Assembly: GCA_018343915.1 (NCBI GenBank)
Contig: JABRWF010000008.1
Span: forward strand, 2,914,001-2,978,000
Length of the DNA: 64,000 nt
Direction of reading: 5' to 3'
Source of the DNA: Agroathelia rolfsii
Lineage: Eukaryota; Basidiomycota; Agaricomycetes; Amylocorticiales; Amylocorticiaceae
The first letter of the stretch is position 1. Each line of letters opens with the position of its first letter. Below are positions 22,857-34,687 of this stretch, piece after piece. Under the pieces are notes generated by a model. That model saw only the letters and a list, made by a program, of their open reading frames with translations, did not search any database and had not been told where the DNA came from. Both the position numbers and the translations under genes were made by a program.

Positions 22857-25800
22857 AATAACCCAGCCTGTAATATGCGCCCTGAACCTGGTACTGCCTG
22901 GTCAACTATGGTCCACGGCTGAGAATAATGAGACGTTAGGTTTCTAAAAGATGTCCTGGCTGGAGGCTGCTGAGCCCAACCACACGGCTAGGATCGTGTG
23001 TCGTCGGAGAACGAGTAACGGAAATAAACAAAAACAAAAACAAAAACAACCCTGATGAGTAGTCAACCAGCAGTTGAATTCAGGTCAGCTAAGAGCAGAG
23101 GAGATTGATATAGAAAGCAAGAGATCCATGGCCGTGGACGACGAGATGACCTAGCTAAGGCCAGAGAATCATTGTGTTGATGACAAGGGAGCAGAAGGTT
23201 GTCCAGCTGTGAATGCACAGCCGGGAGCGGAGAATATTAATAGTAAAAAGCAAGAGATGGGAAGACAACAACAGTCTTGACGAATAGTTGTTAGAGCAGC
23301 GATCCGCCGCTAAAAACAACCACCACCAAGTCATCAACGCCGGTCGGCCACGATCCGTGGCCGGGACGACAAGATAACCTGGCTAAGACCAGAGGACCAT
23401 CGTGTTGACAAGAGGGCGGAAGATCGTCCGGCTGTGGATGCACAACCGGGAACGACCCCGCAATGGTGGTAGTTGGCTACGAAGCTGTTGTGTGTAGGGC
23501 TGACTCGAATAAATATAGGCTCGGGCGCTTAGCGTTGGGCACCCGCGTCCCCGGTATCTTGTTCAGCATGCTCTCTGACGCTGAGTCTGATGAAGTCTCC
23601 GAAATCCATCAATTGACGATTAACGAGCACTACGCCAAGGCTTTTCAATATAAGAAAGAGCGAGAAGAACTTACTAAATGTTGGCCTATGTCTTTATTGA
23701 ACATTCCTGTTCATGCACTAATTTTCTAGATCCGAAGTGAAAGAAAAGTATGGATCTGATGCAGAAGAGTCAGATATTACCGATTCAGTAAAACTCACAT
23801 GATCTTTATCGCTATAGGGGTGATCACTGCGCCGTGATATGTCACAGTAATCGTGACAGCGTGATCATGATCACTCGGCCTTGCTGCTTTGAGTTGCTCT
23901 TTGACGACGACCACTGGTACGCATGGGTGCCATTCCCAGTTGTGCATCCACAACTGGATGGTGCCCTCCTAGAAATCTGAGGCCATGTCGAGCGGCGGAT
24001 TGCTGCTTGATGGCTTTCACTCCATGATTTCTGGTTCTTACTCTGTCACCCCTTTGCTAGTTACCTATCAACAGTATCGACAACTGGATCATGACGTTCT
24101 CTCAAGATCTCAAGCTCCGGATGCCATTGTGAGCAGCAGATTTCTGCTCAATGGCTTGCGCATCGCATCTTCCTCCCTTCTGACGTCTATTCCAGTATTT
24201 TAATTGGAGATATGCTTCGTTTCCATTCAAAGACACTCCGAGTGGTGTTCATGTGGTGAGTTATCCATTCCATCCAATATGTAAGATGAATAAATGTTGA
24301 TACACTATCCTAGGGCATTACTTAACTTACTCTCATCTCCCTTACCAGGCTGCTTGCTCTGCAGTATGTGCAATAACCTCATTTTGTGGTCACTCATCCT
24401 TTCACAGCTTTCCATGACACTAGATGTTTGTACATAGTTTCCTTGTCTGTTTTTCTTTTCCTCCTTTCCATCTTCTTTTCTCATTTTGCATCATACCCCC
24501 TTTCATATTTCCCCTCACCGTTTATTTCGCAAATTCCTTATGGCTCCTACCATACCCCTGTGCCTCCGGCGATGATGTTGCGACCCGGCATAGATCTACT
24601 CCTACACCTGAAAGCACTTTCCATACCCCCTTTTACCCAGTATTGTTTTATTTCTCAGGTCAATATATTCCCTTTGACTAAGTACATGATTGTATCCTGG
24701 TGGCCACGCAATTAGAAATGGCGTAATAGCCCTACCAGGATAGAGCTGCTCAAAAGCTAGTTCCAGCTTCGTTAGGTGAAGCACAATATTTGTACTACTT
24801 GTAGGTAATTACTTATGATTTGAGCCACGTTACACTGGTTTGAAGTAGTAATTAGAATATTAAGTGGCGGTAACTATAACTATTCCATATATGTGCCATG
24901 GTCTCTCTCCTATCTAAACCATGCAGGGTAATCACACCATAAAGCATTCACTCGATCGTTGTCGATTCATCCGAGCTATCTTGGCTTTCTAACCCTGACT
25001 CCCTTCTTCACTCATATCAACCATGTCTATGTCATCCGGGTTGTCTTCGTCGTCTTCATCTATGACTGAACAAGACATGACTATGCGAGATTATCTTCTC
25101 ATGTTCATTTTTAATTGCGTAGAGGAGTATACTGCCGAGATCAAGAACAGAAAGAAACTACGCGACAAACTGAGGGCCAGAGACTCATTTCTACCAAAGG
25201 ATCCAATCGACGAGAATGATCCTGAGTATTCTACTCATTGTTCTTATCATACTATCTACTCACACAAAAAATAAAGGCACAAAGAGGCCTTGCGCCATTT
25301 TTTAATCAATACCCTTGAAGATGCAACCGACAGCATTAAAATAAATTAAAATTGGCTTGCACAGGCCATTCAGATGCTTAAGGAGTTGGACGCGGCAGAA
25401 ACCAACCTGCCAAGGTATAAACTAACCCTTTTGCAACCTTGGTCTTTTATTAATGCGTATGTTATGCTATTTTCTGCAGTTTTCATTGGGATACCTAGCA
25501 AACTATATCATTTTATTTATTTATTTACACATTTGTAATATTGCAATGGCTTAAATAGCCAATGACTCTTGTTCCATAATACGTCATTTTTGCTGTACTT
25601 CCATAAAGCCCTAATCCCCTTACAATTATGTAAATGCCATGCCCCAAACTCAGGTACGTGATTAGTTGGATGCAAAATTCGACCAAGACAATTACGTCGC
25701 CGCATGTACCACAACAATTACTTGTGTCAGCTCCTCTTAGACCCCTTTGGAAGGCCCCAAGGACCTCTTCCAACAGCTGGATTCTGCACTAACGTTCCTC

Positions 25801-26711
25801 AGATCAATGGTTGCTCTCATGTATTGTCTTAAGTAGTAGTACATCGCCTATGATTTGTGCGCTAGACAAGAACCTTCAAACAATTTGAAGTTCATCAGGC
25901 GGGAGGAGGTGGTGGTTTAGTTTAGCTATATAGCCTTGTAGATAGTGTTAGGCGCACTGGCCCTCTATATAATAAAAGAGATTAAATTAATGATTAGGCA
26001 TCTAAACGGTAAGGGAACCAGGATGGATTGCCTCATTCAATATGCAAACAGCAACTTGTTACTAAACTGAGTTACCTGAATAAGCATCTGGCTGGTGATT
26101 AGTGAATGGATTGGATCGCCTGACTGGTGATTAGTAAATAGACTAGATTGCTTGGGCAATGTGAATTTTTCTCTGAGCACCTTTGGAGATGTAAGTAGGG
26201 CACTCACTACTGGGCAATGTAGGCACCCTGGCGACCACTACTAGGTGATGTATACTAGGTGATGTAGGCACCCAGGCGACCACTACTAGGCGATGTAGGC
26301 ACCTAGGCGACCTAATCGGGGCGATTATGTAAAACTTTCGGTTTTACTCGGAGTAAAACCACGGATGGTTTTTACTTATAGTTTTACTAATGGTTTTACC
26401 TAGAGTAAATTTTATAGTAAATACAACGGTTTTACCCTGAATGGTTTTACCTAGAGTAAATTTTCTGGTAAATACAATAGCTTTACCCTGAGTAAAAATG
26501 TCAGAAATTCTACTTTAGGTAAAACTACTGATTTTACTTTGGCTCAAGTTGCTATATTTACTTATTGGTTTACTTAATATAAAAACCAATGTAAATCCTA
26601 GGTTTTTACTTGATGTAAAAACACTAGTATTACATAAGATTATACCCAAAGTAAATATTATTGTAAAACTATATATATATTTTTGGTTGTTACTTATAAA
26701 TAACCAGAGTG
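22857..26711. repeat. Right arm of the giant inverted repeat
   Basis: It is the exact reverse complement of the left arm in every block compared, including the outer 60 bp and the region around 23821-23890. All arm ORFs mirror at the same offsets, so no indels separate the arms. No LTR has inserted in either arm, unlike the surroundings. Confidence 0.92.
25023..25274 (+). CDS. Small Ser-rich ORF in right arm
   Basis: It is the mirror copy of the left-arm ORF, identical in all 83 codons. Function and expression are unknown. Confidence 0.3.
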   Translation: MSMSSGLSSSSSSMTEQDMTMRDYLLMFIFNCVEEYTAEIKNRKKLRDKLRARDSFLPKDPIDENDPEYSTHCSYHTIYSHKK

Positions 26712-27383
26712 CTCTCTAGGAGATGTCGCTTTCACTGCCCACTAGTATCTGAGTCTCAATTTTAAATCTCAGAATCCACCCAGATAATAACTCAAATAAT
26801 TATGCGACTACATCTCCCGAGCCCTGGGAACGAGGCTAGACAAACGGATAAAGTACAAAATATTTACATCGACAGAAATTTATACATATAATCTACTGAA
26901 TCATGTGATCTTAAATCCGATGCTTCGAACCGCATGGATTGTAATTACAATAAGCGGCGCCCATCGATACTCCGCGAGTACCTGATGGAATGCCTTGGAA
27001 TTGGTCTCAGGAAACATATCAATACGAGTCGTAGTATATGCATGTACAGACAGCTTCATACAAATCTACACTTCGTGTCTGTTACTTCGTTTGATCAAAC
27101 GAGAGATAATAGACACAAGAGATATTTCGAATGAACTGCTCCTACACACATATACTACGACTGTCTTATATACGTCTTTTGAATAATTCCATACCCTTCC
27201 ACTCCATTCTATCAGGGCTATTCAGAGCCCCGATATCCACGAACGAGTTGATAACCATATACCGCGCGATTGACATAAGACCGGTGAGTGTCGGGCCGCA
27301 CGTGACTGTAAGTAACGTGCTGTTACAGCTTGCCTCCTATTGCCACAGCTGTGACACCAACTTCAAACAGACCTACTACCATC
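26712..27383. other. Region upstream of the Crinkler-kinase gene
   Basis: No repeat or gene was recognised. It must contain the promoter and 5' UTR of the next gene. An in-frame ATG at 27330 would add 18 residues to it. Confidence 0.5.
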
Positions 27384-29942
27384 ATGTCTACCGTTTGGTG
27401 TCTCGTCATTGATCATAACAAACAGCTCATAGGGAAACCCTTCCCATTATCTTTGACACCAAATATCGATATTGCCCAGTTAAGCAAGGATGTCGAGAAA
27501 CAGGCATCTCTCACTGTGCCAGCCCACCAACTGATTGTGTGGCAATGCAAGGAGCCAAAGTTGCTCGCAAATCTACGCGTCAGACAACTGCAGCAGATTA
27601 TTGCTGATATGGACCTCTCCAATGAGTCCGTAGCTATCGATCTTGCTAGTGCAATGGAGGTAGCAAGCCTTGACCTCTCCGAAAAGGAGATATTGCTCGT
27701 GCAACTGCCTGGTGCGTTTTCATTTCATTTCTTCGGCTCTTTTATCCTCAAATAATTTTCTGTCACAGCACCTACTACTTTGAATGCTAGAAATGACAAT
27801 CCTCCTCAATGGTCCCTTAATAAATATAGTCGTGCTTTCATCTACCTTCAGTCGCCTGTTCACCCCACGCACGCAGATATAAACGACAACCGCATATATA
27901 ACCGGGATCTTACAAATCTCTCGTCATTTCGATACGTCACACAAATTGATACGGAGCTAAGCAAAAAACGAAAGATTGGTGACAATGTAGGCTTTGTTTT
28001 CCTCCATTGTACACAAGCGCTGACCCATCTTGTTCAGGCTAAGGAAACGCTACAGGAAATGACCCTCTCTGCCGACGGTCTTTATGAATATATTGTAAAC
28101 AATGGATTACCAGGGAATGTCTCAATCGAAGTCCCTTGGATGTTGCACGAATTGAGCAGGGAATTCGATCTCACCGATGGAAACGAAAACTTGGAGCATT
28201 TTCTGAGCCGGAGAATCTTTTATCCGCTCAAGGAATACATCGATTCCATTGCTAGCGCTAATACAGGCGGGAAAATCGAATGTCTTTTGTATGTCCATAA
28301 CTCTGTTTTCCCGAGCTAGCCCTTATTTGCATGCATAGTGGGACAAATGCGTGGCATTGGAGCATCATCGTGTTTATACAAAACTTGCATCGAGCGGTCA
28401 CCAACGACCCCAAGAGCAACTTCTCGTTGTGGATAAATGGCTATCCTCGTTTGTTGGCCGAAGCCCGTTCGAAAGGCAATAAAGATGACCTTACCCGCCT
28501 GCAACTTCAGGCCGGGAGCTGCGTAAGACTTGCCAACCTTCAACTTCGTGAGGAAGGAAAGGAGAATGAATTTGTCCTTCCGGTCGTTTATGTAGACAAC
28601 AATCTGATCGCTTCTCGCTATCTCTTCTTCCAAAACAAAGAGGTATCATGCATCATGATGTTTTCTGAATTTACTGATGACATGCTCGATATAGGATCTA
28701 ACCGATGGCTCACTGCAAGTTACGTCCGGTGCCGACCTCGAACCAGTATTCTACACGTCCAAGATTTACAATCTGCGACAGAAGTCTCAGCGCTTCTACT
28801 TCATGTGCGAACTGCTCAATCTTGCCGATTTGCTGTTGCAAAATAACGTCTTCGAGGCACCGAAGAGGCCGCCGACCGACTACGCCAATCTTGCTAAGCA
28901 GCAGATCAATACAACCTTTAACGGCTTACTCAAGACCTCGGTAACCGCAAAGCGCAGAAGACAAAACGAAAATGTAGGAGAAAAGGACCCCAGCAGTCGA
29001 GGCGGCAACGTGGCGCCGGTTGATTCTCTTACTGTAGCGGGCACTCAGCTACAAACGTCGTACCAGGTGCGAGAAGGCGCAGAGGGAGAATAATGTGTTA
29101 TCTAAGACTTGTCATTGTAGCTTGCCGAAAACGTGTATCGGGCCTGTCAAATTGGGGATCAGAGCGGGAGAACATTTGTAATCAAGCGAGTTCGGCCTGA
29201 CTCAGACGAAGAAGAAATATTGCAACAATTGAGCACGACGGCTGGTCATTTGTGTGAGCACATAATTGAGTTCATTGGCGTCGTTGATACAGGACCGGAG
29301 ACCGGACGATGGATTGTGCTTCCTGAGCGGCAGCCAGTCGTATTTCAACTTTTCAAGGGTGGCCCCCTGCACGGTCGATTCGTACAGCTCAGTCGAGATT
29401 TGGCAAAAGGTGTCACCTTCCTTCACAACAACAATATTGCACATTTGGACATCAAGCCTGCAAATCTGGTCTATACATCAAGTTTTTGCCTGCAGATAAT
29501 TGATTTTGACACTTCTATGTGGGTTCGGGACGAAAACGAGGAGATCAGCGGCCGTGTTGGGAGTGAAGGCTACATGGCACCGGAAATGGGACCTAAAGAA
29601 GGGATTCATGGCCAACGCTTGTACTATAGCCCGATTAGGGCTGATAGATATTCGTGCGGAGTTGTCATGAAGGAGTTTGCAAGGTTGCATGAAGGGGATG
29701 ATGAAGGTCTCATGGACTTTGCAAACAAATTAATGAGCACCTCTCCATATGAGCGACCGCGATTGTCGGAATGGTGTAAGTCCCCTGTAGACGACTTAGT
29801 GTATTTGAAATCCGAGACGCTGGTTAGTGAGCAGGTATACAGCGAAAAGCTAGCTGGGATTGAGAGACCGCAGAAGAGACGTCGAGTGGTTTCAAATTCA
29901 CATGCCTTTTATAGTACCCCCCTCTATGTAATTTCTCATTGA
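27384..29942 (+). CDS. Crinkler-header protein kinase, intact five-exon gene
   Basis: Exons are 27384-27711, 27769-28288, 28339-28642, 28695-29066 and 29121-29942. The four introns (50-57 bp) keep phase and give 781 codons with no stop. Residues 1-109 match the Crinkler N-terminal header type (MSTVWCLVID, LIVWQC, closing ILLVQLP). The centre (about 110-500) has FSLWINGYPRLLAEARSKG, perhaps a degenerate restriction-endonuclease-like fold. Residues 513-740 form a kinase domain: FVIK lysine 530, HLDIKPAN with Asp618, Lys620 and Asn623, Asp636 in DFD, APE at 661-663, and DRYSCGVV at 683. The loop is HLD rather than HRD, and DFG is DFD. Crinklers are effector-like proteins first described in oomycetes; some carry kinase C-termini. 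Whether this one is secreted or acts inside the fungus is unknown. No signal peptide is evident. Confidence 0.82.
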
Positions 29943-30238
29943 ATTTAAATGCTCATCATAGCTAGTTTTTCAAATAACTAGTAGCTGGCACCCATCCTTC
30001 GTACGGCATTTCAAACCAATAGGCCATAATTATACATGGCTATGATGTACACCTGTAAAAAAATGATCTACAATAGAGCTGCTAGCACTGTCTCCGCGGG
30101 AATATGTAGCTCCGGTAGCCGGCAGCTACCGCCATGTTGTCCCCAGGCTTAGAACCAACCGCTTTGCAAATTTCGGGCTCCGCTATCTATCCTTGTCTAA
30201 AGTGGACAAAACCCTGTATAATATTGTCAATATATATA
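29943..30238. other. Intergenic, 3' of the kinase gene
   Basis: It has a GC-rich inverted repeat (GTAGCTCCGG and CCGGCAGCTAC region, about 30107-30130) and ends in an AT stretch used as the Tc1 target. No gene was seen. Confidence 0.5.
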
Positions 30239-31858
30239 CACTGAGTGACAAAACCATCTCAATGTTTGCATTTTTTACAATTTTTGATCTATATCTCCAG
30301 AAATAAAATACTTTAAATTATACTAAAAATACTCCTATCAAGTATACCATATCTGCTTTAAATTGAGCCCTAGGTCATGTGATTTGGTCAATAAATCATA
30401 GAGTTATGTATTATTCTTTCAAGGGGTATCATTGAGACAGTTTGTTGCTGACATTTTCAAAATACAAATTTTATTAAATTTAGTATCTAGTATATCCTCC
30501 TTTTGCTTTTATCACCTCTGCCACCCTTCTAGGCATACTCTTAATCAACTTTTGACAAACAGATACTGGAATAGCATCCCACTCCTTCTCTATCCTCTCC
30601 TAAAGCCCAGTAAGTGATGATATAGGCTCATCATAGTCTGCTAGCTTTCTTTTGAGGTGATCCCATAGATGCTCAATAGTATTGAGGTCTGGGGAGTTAG
30701 CAGGCCACTCCATAACTTCCAATTCATGGTTTTCAAACCATTTCATGGCTAGTTTGCTCTTATGTTTAGGGTCATTATCCTGCTGAAATATAGTATTGTT
30801 AGTATTTTTACCCCATAACTCTATACTATCCTGGAGTTCATCCTCTAAAATAGACACATAGACTTCTGAGTCCATTTTCCCAATAATCCTGGTTGCATAT
30901 CCAGCCCTATCCCATCCAAAACATCTCTACAACATAATGTTTCCACCACCAAACTTTTGTATTCTCTGAACCAATCTATCACTAAGCCCTTCTCCCTTCT
31001 TTTTCCACACCCATTTCCTTCCATCAGACCTAATCCTATTGATCTTAGTCTCATCAGACCAGATCACCCTCTTCTAGTCCTCTAGAGTCTAGTGCTGGTG
31101 CTCAAGAGCAAAGTTTAATCTAGCTCTTTTATGATGAGGCTTAAGATTAGAACTTTTTTTCTTGGTTACAGCCTTTAAACCCTGCTCCCTTAGTCTCCTA
31201 CACATAGTTTGGGTAGACACAGACTCCCCAAGTGTGTCTTTAAGGGCTTTAGTCACATCCATAGCAGTATCAGCCTGACCAGAGCTAATAAGATGGATAG
31301 AATGGTGTATAGCAGTAGAGGAAAGCTTAGAGGGACAGCCTCCTAAGCTTTTAGAAAGGTGGGGACAGTGTTTAGAATATATTCTGCTAACAGAAGAATA
31401 GGATACACCAGTAGCTTTAGCAATATCCCTAGCAGAATGATGTTTATTAAGCAAGTAGATAACATTAAGGACTTATTGATTAGATAAAGGTTTCATAGTA
31501 GTATAGAGATGATGGTGGTAGCAGTTTAAGGGTTGTTTGTGTTTATTTGTACTAAATAGGGGGTATTTAAATGTGTGGTGGCACTGCTTACATAATTAGT
31601 ATAGTATAACTTGTGTTTTACTATAAAAAGTATATTTCAATTAAGTGGCAACAAAACTGTCTCAATAATACCCCTTGAAAGAATAATACATAACTCTATG
31701 GTTTATTGACCAAATCACATGACCTAGGGCTTGATTTAAAGCAGATATGGTATACTTGATAGGAGTATTTTTAGTATAATTTTAAGTATTTTATTTCTGG
31801 AGATATAGATCAGAAATTATAAAAAATGCAAACATTGAGATGGTTTTGTCACTCAGTG
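30239..31858 (-). mobile_element. Tc1/mariner transposon, full length, inactive
   Basis: It starts CACTGAGTGACAAAAC and ends with its reverse complement, flanked by TA on both sides. The inverted repeats extend about 205 bp, long for this superfamily. One transposase pseudogene lies on the minus strand. A second copy, in the opposite orientation and heavily interrupted, lies at 38528-52712. Confidence 0.93.
30480..31496 (-). pseudogene. Tc1-type DD34E transposase pseudogene
   Basis: One frame of 339 codons, a normal Tc1 length, with no indels. The N-terminal helix-turn-helix region (HHSARDIAKATGVSYSSVSRI) is followed by WSDETK, FQQDNDPKH and NSPDLNTIEHLWD, giving the DDE triad. Five premature stops occur at 31473-31475, 31089-31091, 31074-31076, 30927-30929 and 30600-30602. 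The first fits CAA to TAA. The other four sit where Tc1 proteins have Trp, so they fit TGG to TAG. All are C-to-T changes at CpA on one strand or the other. It would catalyse cut-and-paste transposition at TA sites if intact. Confidence 0.92.
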
Positions 31859-32647
31859 TATAAGGGGAGAGAGGAAGAGATAGGGGGTGTCACAAACCAA
31901 ACTCACCGGAGACCCCGACGGAAGGTTCAGCGCAATGAGAATATAGACGGGTGATGCAGCGACAGACGGTTGCGGCAAAGGGCACTCGCGGAGGCAATAG
32001 CGTGATGCGTACGCGTGAGGCTAAGGATGGGCAACGAATCGAGAGGGTCGGGTGCTTCAGCGAACGGCCAAGTCGATCGACGCGACTCAACGAGACGATG
32101 ATCAAGAGAGGAGGAAAGGGAGTCAGATGCAAAAGTGCTAGCGGATGACGGGGTAAGTTGCTTTAGTCTGGACTTCGGCCAAATGAACGACTTTGGCCCT
32201 TGTGTCACTGCTTCCAACTAAATAGGATGAGAGGGGAAGTGTTCTTAGTCACTAGACGTTTGAATTTCCGAACTAGAGTACGTAGGTGCAAAGTATTTGT
32301 GTATATATACTACTACTCAGTGGAACATGTATGATAGAGTGAGAATAATAAAGAAAATGGATAAAATCAATGATGAGTCAAAAAGGGAAATGATAAGAAA
32401 GGGAAGGATCGATACACATGGTGAGAAGCGCTGCAGTTGTTGATTGATGCCGGGCATCAGTGAAACCACGTGGTGCATCCAGAGTTCGTTGATTGGTGAT
32501 CAGGTTTGGTTCCAATAGGCGTGTGTGACACAGAGGTTCTGGCGAGGCAGTGCGTTGTGAGTCACCGCTGTGCAACCCAAATGAATGTGTATTGTGGTGT
32601 GCGTTGGAAAACGTCCCGGATATTGATTGGGATGTGCGGTGTATGAC
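31859..32647. other. Intergenic, nothing recognised
   Basis: Short ORFs on both strands show no recognisable motif. CpG content is higher than in the neighbouring repeats, so this may be old host sequence. Confidence 0.4.
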
Positions 32648-33229
32648 GGAGGGGGGCTAGGACGAAGAACCTAGGCCTGAGGAGTTTTACCCTGAAGGCA
32701 AAGATATATTTAGTAATCTATTTAAATAGATACAAACTTTACTTGCCTGAAGGTGAAGAGGTCAAAGCTAAGCTCTTCAGGACAAGTTACATGCACTATT
32801 TATACTACTATAAAATGGTCCGTGTACAGCTTTAGTGGTCTATGCATAGAGGGAGATAGAAGCGTAAATGTGGCAATGCAGGGGAAGATCTTTTACCCTA
32901 ACTCCACCGGGCATCTATGTGGAGATCCGTTTCCAGACTGGTACCGGTAACTGTTAGGAATCAATCAGGGGAGGAAGTTTGTGTTTCTAGGCTATACATG
33001 GTGATGAAAAGGAAGTTCACGCAGCCCCAAGATTACTCCTGTAACATGCGGCTTGGAACACGTGAGGGCCAATCACATGACCACTGCACTGCCCATAGTC
33101 CACGCCCTAAAGGGTAATTTTTATAAGAAAAATAGAAAAAGGAAAGAAAATGTGATAACTAATTAGATAGTGGTCCAAATAATACAAGAAAATAGCCGAA
33201 AAATCGGCAAAAATGTCCATCTCATGACA
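32648..33229 (-). mobile_element. Truncated LTR-C
   Basis: It matches reverse LTR-C from the CTAGGAC segment to ATCTCATGACA. The U5-side end is lost. The stem-loop/intron block is retained near 32690-32790. Confidence 0.85.
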
Positions 33230-33496
33230 TGATGTAGTAGTTACAGTAGTCAGAAAATTAAGTGTGTATTGCCCTAAACAAGCCCTATACCCACTGTATA
33301 GCCAGCAGTCAACCTGTGGACTTGAGCATCCTCAAATATCTCATCTAGTTTCTCGTCTCCTGCTTGATCTCTCTATCTATGTACAATCTTGCCGGACCAC
33401 CCGTTCAACTTGCCATATGCCATGTCTGCTTGCCATGTCACCTGTATTGCCGCAAGCCCTGAGATATCAAAGAGGCATCTCCACAAACCCACAGGG

Positions 33497-34346
33497 TGTC
33501 AAGAGTACACTCCTTGACTTGATGAAATTGTGGGTCAACACCCACAAATAACTTCAAGCGCAACGAATGCCCTTCTTAACACTAAATACTTTGAAGTACC
33601 TAAATGCAAGTATTCCCACAGCTATCACACCCTTATATCTATTGAAGGGGGACCGGGTACTTTCTTAGCTTGCACTTAATCGTTACTCTTATGTTTCACA
33701 TGTGCACACGTGAGGGAATTTGCACCACCTCCAAATGGGAAGGAAGAGAGGGAGAGAGAAAGAGGAAAAGGGGGGCTAGGACAATGGGCCTAGGCCTGAG
33801 AGATTAGTACCCTGAAGGCAAAGATTTATTAGCAATCTATTTAAGGGAATACAAACGTCTTTACTTGCCTGAAGGTGAAGAGGTTGAAGCTAAGCTCTTC
33901 AGGACAAGTTACATGCACTATTTATACTATTGTAGAAAGGTCCGTGCGTAGCTTTATTAGTCTGTGCGTAGAGGGAGATAGAAGTATAATTGTGGCAATG
34001 CAGGGGAAGATCTTTGACCCTAACTCCACTGGGCATCCGTGTGGAGATCCATTTCTGGACCGGTACCAGTAACCATTAGGAATTGATCAGTGAAGGAAGT
34101 TTACATTCCTAGGCTGTGCGTGATGATGAAATAGAAGTGTGCATAGCCCCGAGATTACTCCTATGACATGCGGCTTGGAAATGCATGAGGGCCAATCACA
34201 TGACCACTGCACTGCCCATAGTCCATGCCCTTAAAGGGGTAATTTGATAAGGAAAAAGAAAGAAAAATGCAATAACTAATTAAATACTAGTCCAAATAAT
34301 ACAGGAAAATAGCTGAAAAATCCGCGAAAATTCCCTTCTCATGACA
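33497..34346 (-). mobile_element. Solo LTR, family C
   Basis: Reverse 850 bp copy with perfect TSD CAGGG, inserted in LTR-A. Confidence 0.92.
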
Positions 34347-34687
34347 CAGGGCTGCTATCTGTCAAGGCTTGCGCGCTTGACTAATCCAACAAGCACAACC
34401 TTCTGTAAGGTACGAAGGCGGGCCGTAAGGCCAGGTTTTATGTGTGTTACTTGGTCGGATATATTTCAGGGACCCACGTGCTCCCATTGCTGCTCTTTGT
34501 AATAGTCTACCTAATCGACTACTTTGCTAGGCTAGCGGTCGGTACTCTAGACAGGAGTCTTCCCGTGTGCTTTGCTTTGCGTCAAATAGTCTTTTTAAGT
34601 AGTTCTTACTCGAGTCAGGCGGCTTAGCCCACCGTGGTCTGTGTAATCCCTACAAGGACTTATTACTGCCTTGACCAGACTGAACTG

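Larger units (their letters stand above)
15959..26711. mobile_element. 10.75 kb palindromic element with 3.9 kb inverted arms
   Basis: Position x in the left arm pairs with position 42670-x in the right arm over the whole 3,855 bp, with no indel. The element starts CACTCTGG and ends CCAGAGTG. The flanking bases CTC outside the left end and CTC outside the right end could be a 3 bp TSD. The outer ~400 bp are crowded with GTAAAAC/GTTTTAC motifs, then GTCGCC/TAGGTG-type repeats, like subterminal transposase-binding arrays. CACT-type ends, a 2-3 bp TSD and subterminal arrays are known of CACTA/EnSpm transposons, so that class is my guess. No recognisable transposase was found. A reverse-complement assembly artefact is possible. 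Confidence 0.7.

Noticed and set aside
28705..28944. 79-codon plus-strand ORF
   Set aside because: Off-frame reading of exon 4 of the Crinkler-kinase gene.
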